From: DASUFH01 sp036274645
GTDB lineage: Bacteria > Acidobacteriota > Terriglobia > 20CM-2-55-15
DNA length: 10,838 bases
Assembly (NCBI GenBank): GCA_036274645.1
Contig: DASUFH010000067.1
Coordinates: 1 to 10,838 of the forward strand
Reading direction: 5' to 3'
The notes below the pieces were generated by a model. That model saw only the letters and a program-made list of their open reading frames with translations. It did no database searches and was not told the DNA's origin. The position numbers and the translations under genes are program-made. This document shows, one piece after another, positions 1 through 5,902 of the stretch. The stretch's first letter is position 1, and every line of letters begins with the position of its first letter.

Positions 1-1146
1 CTGGGCTTCGAGTTCCCGATTTCTCGCAAGGTCTTCCTCCAGCCGGCCCTGCTCGACGGCGAGGGTTTCCTTGCGCTCTTCGAGACTCCGAATCTGATCC
101 TCGAACCGCTCGATCCGCTGGACCGCTTTCTCATGCTCCAGTTCCGTCTCCGCATGCCGCGCGCGCTTCCGCTCCAGTTCGCCCTCCTGGGCGCTGACGT
201 CTTCACGCTGGCGGTGAACCAGCCCGCTCAAGGTGTCGATTTCCGCTTCCAGGCGCTTCCCTTCTCCATCAATCCCGCTGAGCGCGGCTTCGATCGATTC
301 CTGGCGTTCAACCGCAAGTTCGGCGCGCGTGGAAAACACCGCGCCCAGAATCGATCGCATCCGGTCCCGCACTTCGATGAAGCGGCGGGCCTTCCCCGCC
401 TGACGTTTCAGCGTGTTCCGCTGCCGGTCGACTTCGGCCAGAATGTCGTTGACGCGTGACAGATTCTGCCGCGACGCCTCCAGCCGCGATTCCGCCAGCT
501 TGCGCTTCGCCTTGAACTTGGTGATCCCCGCGGCTTCTTCAATCAGACCCCGCCGGTCCATCGGCTTGGCGCTGAGCAACTGTCCCACCCGGCCCTGCTC
601 GATGATTGCGTAGCTCGACGCGCCGAGCCCGGTGCCCAGAAACACATCGTGAATATCCCGCAAACGGCAGGGCCGGCCGTTCATCAGATATGCGCTCTCT
701 CCGTCGCGATAAAGCCGCCGCTGAACCACGATCTGTTGCGGTCCGGAATGTCCATGCCCGTGTCCGTTGGTATGCGCGGCGGCGTGTCCGTTCGCGTGTC
801 CGTTCGCGTGTCCGTTGGCATGACCGTTGGCGTTGCCATTTCCATTTCCGTTGCCGGTCTGGCGCGGCGAGTGCGGATCCGTCTCCAGCATGGTGAGGGT
901 GACTTCCGCCATTCCCATGGGCTTACGGTTCCGCGATCCGTTGAAGATGACGTCTTCCATCTTTTCGCCGCGGAGCGACTTGGCGCTCTGCTCGCCCAGA
1001 ACCCAGGCGATGGCGTCGGATACATTGCTCTTGCCGCAGCCATTCGGACCGACAATCGCGGTCACGCCGGCGTCGCCGATCACAATGTCTCCCTTATCGG
1101 AAAACGACTTGAACCCGACCATCTCGATTCTTTGCAGTTTCAACAC
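1..1146 (-). CDS. smc: Chromosome segregation ATPase SMC, N-terminal part (cut by left edge)
   Basis: Structural maintenance of chromosomes protein, the ATPase core of the bacterial condensin (with ScpA/ScpB), acting on DNA in the cytoplasm. 382 codons are visible and the frame runs open off the left edge; family proteins are about 1,200 residues, so hinge and C-terminal head lie outside. The N-terminus MLKLQRIEMVGFKSF is typical. Walker A is GPNGCGKS (residues 33-40), followed by a Q-loop (Gln53 in LGEQSAKSLRG). The segment near 153-200 (YLMNGRPCRLRDI, GLGASSYAIIEQG, EEAAGITKFKAKR) is classic SMC head, and from about 205 it becomes a charged heptad-rich coiled coil. Residues 98-133 are an Asn/Gly/His repeat insertion with no counterpart in Bacillus SMC as I recall it. 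Start: GTG at 1146, with in-frame TAA just upstream and GAGG nine bases before it; TTG at 1143 is a less likely alternative. It is divergent from the beta-propeller gene. Confidence 0.96.
   Translation of the reverse strand, partial: MLKLQRIEMVGFKSFSDKGDIVIGDAGVTAIVGPNGCGKSNVSDAIAWVLGEQSAKSLRGEKMEDVIFNGSRNRKPMGMAEVTLTMLETDPHSPRQTGNGNGNGNANGHANGHANGHANGHAAAHTNGHGHGHSGPQQIVVQRRLYRDGESAYLMNGRPCRLRDIHDVFLGTGLGASSYAIIEQGRVGQLLSAKPMDRRGLIEEAAGITKFKAKRKLAESRLEASRQNLSRVNDILAEVDRQRNTLKRQAGKARRFIEVRDRMRSILGAVFSTRAELAVERQESIEAALSGIDGEGKRLEAEIDTLSGLVHRQREDVSAQEGELERKRARHAETELEHEKAVQRIERFEDQIRSLEERKETLAVEQGRLEEDLARNRELEAQ
784..831 (-). repeat. 12-base tandem repeat, four copies, coding for Ala-Asn-Gly-His in SMC
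   Basis: On the plus strand GTGTCCGTTCGC occurs twice in succession (784-807), then GTGTCCGTTGGC (808-819) and a diverged ATGACCGTTGGC (820-831). Read on the minus strand it encodes four ANGH units. Flanking codons extend the low-complexity stretch to about 748-855, with GNGNGN on the N-terminal side and HGHGHS on the C-terminal side. The unit is a multiple of three, so copy-number change keeps the smc frame open; near-identical copies suggest recent expansion by slippage. Confidence 0.9.
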
Positions 1147-1168
1147 GCCCGCTTACCTCGGAAACTGA

Positions 1169-1174
1169 ATTATG
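1169..1174 (-). promoter_or_regulatory. Possible -10 element for smc
   Basis: On the minus strand CATAAT (five of six matches to TATAAT) lies 22 bases before the GTG start of smc, which would give a very short leader of about 15 bases including the GAGG ribosome site. No convincing -35 hexamer sits at 16-18 bases upstream, so this is a weak call based on position and the hexamer only. Confidence 0.25.
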
Positions 1175-1344
1175 GACCTTCCGACTCTCGCACGCGAAAG
1201 TGACAGATTGGGTCCAGGCGACAGAATCTCTTTCAGGGCGCTGCCGGCCCCCCGTTCCGCCCCAAAAGAACGCGATTCTTTAGTTGATCCGGAACGGTTT
1301 TCGGCTAGCCTCTTCCGCACGAGATTTTTTCAGGAGTTCAGCCC

Positions 1345-2682
1345 ATGCATTTCGCAGGAACTCGCGCTGTTCTGCCGGCCATCGTCGGCCTGGTTGCGCT
1401 GATCTTCTCCACGGCAGCCGCTCAGACGCCGGCGCCCTCTGCCGTTGAGCGTTTCTGGCCGCAGTGGCGAGGTCCATACGCAACGGGCGTGTCGAAAACC
1501 GCCGATCCGCCCCTCGAATGGAGCGAAACGAAGAATATTCGCTGGAAGATCGAAATTCCGGGGCGTGGATCCTCCTCGCCGATTGTGTGGGGAGATCGGG
1601 TATTCCTTCTGACCGCCGTTCCGGCCACTCTTTCCGGCGCAGCATCCCACCGGCCCCTCGGCATGGTTCAGCCGCGCGCGCCCCACCGGTTCGTGATCCT
1701 TGCGATCAATCGTAAAGACGGCAGCATCGCCTGGGAACGGACGGCGCGCGAAGAGGTTCCCCACGAAGGCGCGCATCAGGACAACGGGACCTGGGCCTCG
1801 AGTTCCGCCATCACGGACGGAGAGAGGGTGTTCGCCTACTTTGAATCCCATGGTCTCTTCGCTTATGACATGAACGGCAGGCTGCTCTGGGAAAAAGACC
1901 TGGGCGACAAACGCATGCGCAACCAGTTCGGCGAGGGCAGCACTCCCGCGCTCTACGGCAACCGCATCGTGATCGTCTGGGACCACCAGGGGCAGTCGTT
2001 CATCGTCGCTCTGGACAAGCGCACCGGTGAAGAGATCTGGCGGGTCGATCGACCGGAAATCGACACCTGGGCGACACCGCTTATCGTCGACGTTGCCGGA
2101 CGTCCCCAGGTCATCGTGCCCGCCATGCGGCGCCTGCGCAGTTACGATCTCGAAGATGGGCGCGTGGTCTGGGAAAGCGCCGGCCTGACCATGAATCCGA
2201 TTCCCTCACCCGTGGCGGCCGACGGGATGGTTTTTGCCACTTCGGGATACCAGGGCAGCAATCTCAAGGCTATCCGCCTGGCGGAAGCGAAGGGAGACAT
2301 CACCGGCACACCCGCGATCGTCTGGACGCTGGACCGCGATACGCCTTATGTTCCCTCCCCGCTGCTCTACGACGGCATCCTCTATATCCTGAAAAGCAAT
2401 TCCGGAATCCTCTCCGCGTTCGACGCGAAAACCGGGAAACCTCATTACCAGTTACAGCGCCTGGAAGGCGTACCCAATGTGTTTGCGTCGCCGGTGGGGG
2501 CCAGGGACCGGTCGTACTTTCCAGGCCGTGAAGGAACAACCCTGGTGATCCGCAATTCGCCGGCGTTCGAGATTCTCGCAAAAAATATCCTCGACGACGG
2601 GTTCGACGCGTCACCCGCGCTGGTGGACAAGGAGATCTATCTCAGAGGTTACGAGTACCTCTACTGCATCGCCGCAGAGTAG
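1345..2682 (+). CDS. Exported PQQ-like beta-propeller repeat protein
   Basis: 445 residues. A Sec signal peptide is clear: Arg7, hydrophobic stretch about 8-22, Ala-rich c-region with likely cleavage after Ala26 (STAAA/QT). The mature protein opens with FWPQWRGPYATGVS and an NIRWKIEIPGRG strand, the usual start of the PQQ-like propeller proteins abundant in Acidobacteria and Planctomycetes. Propeller blades are marked by recurring [DN/T]G-x-x-x-W turns: DGSIAW (125-130), NGRLLW (177-182), TGEEIW (227-232), DGRVVW (271-276), then VWTLDRD (326-332) and TGKPHY (363-368). I see no adjacent Cys-Cys pair as in true quinoprotein alcohol dehydrogenases, so cofactor binding and catalysis are not supported; a scaffold or binding role is as likely. 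AGGAG lies eight bases before the ATG. It ends eight bases from the convergent CotH-type gene. Specific function unknown. Confidence 0.88.
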   Translation: MHFAGTRAVLPAIVGLVALIFSTAAAQTPAPSAVERFWPQWRGPYATGVSKTADPPLEWSETKNIRWKIEIPGRGSSSPIVWGDRVFLLTAVPATLSGAASHRPLGMVQPRAPHRFVILAINRKDGSIAWERTAREEVPHEGAHQDNGTWASSSAITDGERVFAYFESHGLFAYDMNGRLLWEKDLGDKRMRNQFGEGSTPALYGNRIVIVWDHQGQSFIVALDKRTGEEIWRVDRPEIDTWATPLIVDVAGRPQVIVPAMRRLRSYDLEDGRVVWESAGLTMNPIPSPVAADGMVFATSGYQGSNLKAIRLAEAKGDITGTPAIVWTLDRDTPYVPSPLLYDGILYILKSNSGILSAFDAKTGKPHYQLQRLEGVPNVFASPVGARDRSYFPGREGTTLVIRNSPAFEILAKNILDDGFDASPALVDKEIYLRGYEYLYCIAAE

Positions 2683-2690
2683 GGGCCTCC

Positions 2691-4142
2691 TCAGCGCTCG
2701 CGATAGTTCAGAATCAAATTCCCGCGCAGGTCCGCAAACGCCTTCAACTCCTCGGGCCCGTTCTCGAACTCTGCAAACGAATAAATCTTCCGGTTATCCG
2801 CTTTCACTTCGGCGGAGATCAACGTCCGGTACCTGGCCAGGATCGGCTCGAGCGACTTCCAGTTGAGCCATTTGCCGGCAATCTGCCGTGAATAGTCCAG
2901 GTATTTTGCCCGCAGCGCCGGCACGGCCAGCAGTTTCGACCGCAGGGGTTTCGACGGATCTCCCAGCCCGATCAGCGGGTCGGGCCCGGCCGGACCGGAC
3001 TCCATGGGAAAGCCCCCACCGACGCCGCCGAACGCTTCGTTCACGTCGTAGATGAGCATGTGAAACTTCCCGGCCGGATCGAGGTATATGGCGAAATCGC
3101 TCGCGCGTACCCAATAGCCGTCGTTGTTGACCAGCGTGTTGTCGACGGCCAGGAAGCGCAGGGCGCCGTCGACATCGAGAATGTTCGCCAGCGCCGCTTC
3201 GAGCTTTTCCGGCGAAGTCGTGTTGAGTATGCGAGTGAGTTCCACAAACCGGGCCCAGGCCTTCGGATCGTCCTTCCCCTTGATTTCGTAACTCCCTTTG
3301 TACACGTCCGGCTCGTCGCCCCAATACTCCAGCCCCGCCCGCGCGCGCGGACTTCCGGGAACCTTCCAGTGCGATCCGGCTTCCGTGGAGAACGCCTCGC
3401 GGAAGAAGACGGGGTTGATCTGTTCGATGTTCGGATAGATTCCCCAGCTTTCGCCGTTGATCACGACCCGCACAAAATTCGCCTTCGGCGCCGGCATCAA
3501 CTCACGCGCCGCTTCGAGATACAGCACGGCGTGCAGGAAGCTGGGATCCGCATGGGAGTTGAGCAGCTTCAACGACGTATACCCCATCAGGGACTGGCCC
3601 TTCACGTATTCGTCCAATGAGATATTGAGCGAGTGCTTCTGGCCTTCCGGCACCATGAAGAACGACGAGTTGCCCCGGAACTTGACGGCCACATCCTTGT
3701 ACGTTTTACCGTCCACCGTCAGCGTCGCCGGCACCTGAATATCGGTGAACTTGAACGCCATGAGTTCCCGCTCCCAGTTCTCGTCTTCAAAATCGAGGAA
3801 GAGAGTGCGGAGCGTATCGGGATCATAGAGGGGTGTTGACGCCGGAACCGGGCGGACTGAAGAGGGAGTGATCTTCGGAGTTTTCGTGGAAGAACCGCGG
3901 GAATACGCGCTCTCTCCCAGATATGCGAGCGCCGCTTTCCGCTCCGACGCGTCCAGCTTCCGGTCCCGGTTCTTGTCGAACTGCGCCAGAATGCGCTGTT
4001 CTTCCCGCTCGCCGAAACCGAACTGCGGCCGCCGCGGCCGGGACGGCCGAACAGCTCGAACGCGAGATCCACCGGCCGCGCCCGGCTGCGGTCCCAGCAT
4101 GGCGAACGCCAGCATTGCCAACAAGAGTCGTGTTCTGATCAT
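2691..4142 (-). CDS. Exported CotH-family (atypical kinase fold) protein with EF-hand
   Basis: 483 residues. The start at 4142 is chosen because GGAG sits seven bases upstream and a signal peptide follows (MIRTR, then hydrophobic 6-17, cleavage around AAG 22-24). A longer in-frame start at 4418 would run through the divergent neighbour. Residues 56-67 form a canonical EF-hand loop (Asp56, Asn58, Asp60, Asp64, Glu67), predicting Ca2+ binding. A Pro/Ser/Arg-rich linker precedes the CotH-type domain from about 105: FRGNSS (155-160), SLKLLNSHADPSFLH (190-204), GIYPNIEQINPVFF (234-247), LAVDNTLVNNDGYW (331-344) and YDVNEAFG (365-372). The family includes spore coat CotH, a secreted protein kinase; here sporulation is not implied. 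Whether the kinase is active cannot be decided by eye. The product is probably periplasmic or surface located, substrate unknown. Divergent from the 4245 gene across 102 bases. Confidence 0.87.
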   Translation of the reverse strand: MIRTRLLLAMLAFAMLGPQPGAAGGSRVRAVRPSRPRRPQFGFGEREEQRILAQFDKNRDRKLDASERKAALAYLGESAYSRGSSTKTPKITPSSVRPVPASTPLYDPDTLRTLFLDFEDENWERELMAFKFTDIQVPATLTVDGKTYKDVAVKFRGNSSFFMVPEGQKHSLNISLDEYVKGQSLMGYTSLKLLNSHADPSFLHAVLYLEAARELMPAPKANFVRVVINGESWGIYPNIEQINPVFFREAFSTEAGSHWKVPGSPRARAGLEYWGDEPDVYKGSYEIKGKDDPKAWARFVELTRILNTTSPEKLEAALANILDVDGALRFLAVDNTLVNNDGYWVRASDFAIYLDPAGKFHMLIYDVNEAFGGVGGGFPMESGPAGPDPLIGLGDPSKPLRSKLLAVPALRAKYLDYSRQIAGKWLNWKSLEPILARYRTLISAEVKADNRKIYSFAEFENGPEELKAFADLRGNLILNYRER

Positions 4143-4197
4143 GAATTCTCTCCGCCCCGGCCGGACTTTGTCGCGCGCCGTCGCCTCCGGTGGAGGT

Positions 4198-4225
4198 ATT
4201 ATCGCAGGCGATCCACGATCGTCTA
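4198..4225 (-). promoter_or_regulatory. Candidate sigma-70 promoter for the CotH-family gene
   Basis: On the minus strand TAGACG (4225-4220, four of six to TTGACA) and GATAAT (4203-4198, five of six to TATAAT) are separated by 16 bases, giving a predicted start near 4191 and a leader of about 50 bases. A perfect inverted repeat CGATC-CAC-GATCG (4209-4221) fills most of the spacer and touches the -35, where a repressor or a MerR-like regulator could bind. The opposite strand reads TATTAT at 4197-4202, so the divergent gene may share this control zone. Inference from motifs only. Confidence 0.35.
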
Positions 4226-4244
4226 GCAAAACTGGAGTGAGTTT

Positions 4245-5336
4245 ATGAATCGACGCCGCGTTCAACTTCTCGTCATGGCCGCGCTTGCCCTTGCCGCGCT
4301 TGTTCCAACGATTCGATTCAGCGCCAGCGCGCCGCTGGAACGTCTGCCCGCCCGCCTGACGGACCAGGAGTTCTGGAAGGTTTCCTCCGACGCGTCGGAA
4401 TCCGGAGGCGAATTTCATTCAGAAAACCTCGTCTCCAATGAACTGCGCTTTCAGTCGATCGTTCCATCCCTCATGAAGACCGCGGTTCCGGGACGGGCTT
4501 ACGTCGGTGTCGGTTCGGAACAGAATTTCACCTACATCGCCGCCACCCGTCCGTCGATCGCGTTCGTCGTCGATTTGCGCCGCGGAAATCTGAATCTCCA
4601 CCTCATCTATAAAGCGTTCTTTGAACTGTCGTCCAACCGCGTGGAGTTCGTGTCGCGGCTGTTCTCCAGGCCAAAGCCGTCAGGCCTTGGGCCCGGCTCA
4701 TCGGTCTCCGACATCTTTGCCGCTTATGGCAAAGCCGCGCCCAGCCAGGCGCTCTACGACCAGAACCTGAAGGAGATCAAAGCCAACCTGACCACCAGAC
4801 ATGGTTTCAAGTTGTCGAAGGACGATCTGGAATCCATTGATTTCGTCTACAGCAACTGGTTTCGCTACGGACCTGAACTCCGTTATGAATTGACCAACGG
4901 ATTCGGCGGCGCCAACTTCCCCACGTATGCCGATCTGATGACCACAACGGACACCGAGGGCAATAATCGCAGTTACCTTGCCTCGGAAGAATCGTTTGCC
5001 ATGCTCAAGGACCTGCAGCAAAGGAACCTGATTATTCCGGTCGTCGGCAACTTTGGCGGACCTAAGGCGCTGCGCGCCGTGGCCGCGTACCTGAAGCAGA
5101 AGGAAACGCTCGTGTCCGTTTTCTACACGTCCAACGTCGAGCAGTATCTCCGGCAGGACGGTATCTGGGAGAACTTCTGCAAGAGTTCCGCAACCTTCCC
5201 CATGGACGACAAGAGCCTCTTTGTCCGGTCGGCGCGCGCAGGCTTTTCCGGCCAACGCGAAGTGGTCGGCGCCAACGGAAACTTCAATCTTGAAATGGCG
5301 CCGATGAAGAAGGACGTGGCCGACTGCCGGCCCTGA
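4245..5336 (+). CDS. Exported protein with methyltransferase-like fold signature (LIC_10091 / DUF7790-like)
   Basis: 363 residues. ATG has GGAG seven bases upstream. An N-terminal Arg cluster (RRR 3-5) and hydrophobic 8-21 suggest a signal peptide cleaved near SASA (26-29) or an anchor; there is no lipobox Cys. The core has YVGVGSEQNFTYI (86-98) followed by AFVVDLRRGN (106-115), spaced like motif I and the acidic end of beta-2 in class I SAM-dependent methyltransferases. VVGNFGGPKALRAV (266-279) and LVSVFYTSNVEQYL (289-302) follow near the C-terminus. This pattern recalls the family I know as LIC_10091 / DUF7790, of unknown function; the name is from memory and needs a profile search. Its own substrate and reaction are unknown, and a methyltransferase fold outside the cytoplasm would be odd. 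A small membrane protein gene follows 22 bases downstream, probably in one operon. Confidence 0.72.
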   Translation: MNRRRVQLLVMAALALAALVPTIRFSASAPLERLPARLTDQEFWKVSSDASESGGEFHSENLVSNELRFQSIVPSLMKTAVPGRAYVGVGSEQNFTYIAATRPSIAFVVDLRRGNLNLHLIYKAFFELSSNRVEFVSRLFSRPKPSGLGPGSSVSDIFAAYGKAAPSQALYDQNLKEIKANLTTRHGFKLSKDDLESIDFVYSNWFRYGPELRYELTNGFGGANFPTYADLMTTTDTEGNNRSYLASEESFAMLKDLQQRNLIIPVVGNFGGPKALRAVAAYLKQKETLVSVFYTSNVEQYLRQDGIWENFCKSSATFPMDDKSLFVRSARAGFSGQREVVGANGNFNLEMAPMKKDVADCRP

Positions 5337-5358
5337 CCCGCGCCTTTACTGAACGGAG

Positions 5359-5766
5359 ATGCGTGCTGTTGGCGTAACCGCGATCGGCGTCTTTTTTGCG
5401 GCCGGCGCCTTGATGAGTAGCGTCTCCGCCGTGTCCCTCCTGGCGCCCGGCAGTTTCCTCGAACCCATCTGGAGCCTGAATCCGCGCGCTCGCGAAACAT
5501 TCGCCGGAATGGGCGACTGGGCGGTTCTGCTTCTACTGACTGTGAGTCTGACCTGTCTTTCCGCGGCCGCCGGATTCCTGCTCCGGCGGCGGTGGGGGCA
5601 TCGTCTGGGGGTAGCGCTCTTCGCAGCCAATCTCGTCGGAAGCGTCGTCAATGTCGCCACTGGAAACGAGCCGAAAGCAATATGGGGGATCCCGGTCGTG
5701 CTGGCGTTGCTGATCTACCTGTTACGTCCGAACATTCGGCGGCAGTTTTCTTCCCCTCAGCTGTAG
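5359..5766 (+). CDS. Small four-helix membrane protein, function unknown
   Basis: 135 residues, not recognised as a named family. Hydrophobic segments at about 4-29, 53-76, 82-99 and 107-122 suggest four membrane helices; basic clusters RRRWGHR (76-82) and RPNIRRQ (123-129) flank them. The start is constrained: an in-frame TGA at 5350 precludes a longer protein, and the only Shine-Dalgarno-like GGAG (5355-5358) directly abuts the ATG, too close for efficient independent initiation. Translation may therefore depend on ribosomes finishing the upstream gene 22 bases before. The stop codon TAG (5764-5766) lies inside the left end of a palindromic repeat, so the original C-terminus may have been altered. 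The context suggests a membrane partner of the exported 4245 product, which is only guilt by association. Confidence 0.68.
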   Translation: MRAVGVTAIGVFFAAGALMSSVSAVSLLAPGSFLEPIWSLNPRARETFAGMGDWAVLLLLTVSLTCLSAAAGFLLRRRWGHRLGVALFAANLVGSVVNVATGNEPKAIWGIPVVLALLIYLLRPNIRRQFSSPQL

Positions 5767-5862
5767 GGGCGGTCGATGACCGCCCGACGTTTCGGGGTGA
5801 AAAATCTCCGATTTAACGGGATTTCATCCTGAAACGCTGGGCGGTCATAGACCGCCCCTACA
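5762..5862. repeat. 101-base imperfect palindrome, MITE/REP-like, between convergent genes
   Basis: Arms 5762-5802 and 5822-5862 are inverted copies: by hand, 36 of 41 positions pair, with differences at 5775, 5786, 5787, 5794 and 5797, three of which would be G-U in RNA. The outer ends read TGTAGGGGCGG and CCGCCCCTACA. Each arm also folds on itself: GGGCGGTC-GAT-GACCGCCC (5767-5785) and GGGCGGTC-ATA-GACCGCCC (5839-5857), both with 8-pair stems and 3-base loops. Ends of this TGTAGGGGC type occur in dispersed bacterial repeats. No clear target-site duplication is visible. Placement between the ends of converging genes fits a bidirectional transcription stop as well as a mobile-element remnant; no U-tract follows the stems. 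Confidence 0.85.
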
Positions 5863-5902
5863 AGGGCGGATCGGGGGCTCACAATTCCACCGCAAGGGCA
5901 AC

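Noticed and set aside
784..831. Short regular repeats that could suggest a CRISPR array
   Set aside because: The repeats are 12 bases, directly adjacent with no spacers, in frame within smc, and code for ANGH units.
684..1055. Minus-strand frame rich in Arg/Thr opposite and within the smc repeat region
   Set aside because: It is the smc sequence read in a different frame, with repetitive DTRTDT output from the same 12-base repeat; the SMC frame carries Walker A and the signature segments.
1345..2682. Annotation as BamB or as a quinoprotein alcohol dehydrogenase
   Set aside because: No lipobox for BamB and no adjacent Cys pair or clear PQQ-site residues; only the propeller repeats are supported.
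2683..2690. Terminator between the convergent beta-propeller and CotH-type genes
   Set aside because: Only eight bases separate the stops and no stem with a T-tract is visible.
4143..4418. Longer N-terminus for the CotH-family protein starting at 4418
   Set aside because: It would overlap the divergent 4245 gene by 174 bases, has no signal peptide at its start, and the 4142 start has a good ribosome site and signal sequence.
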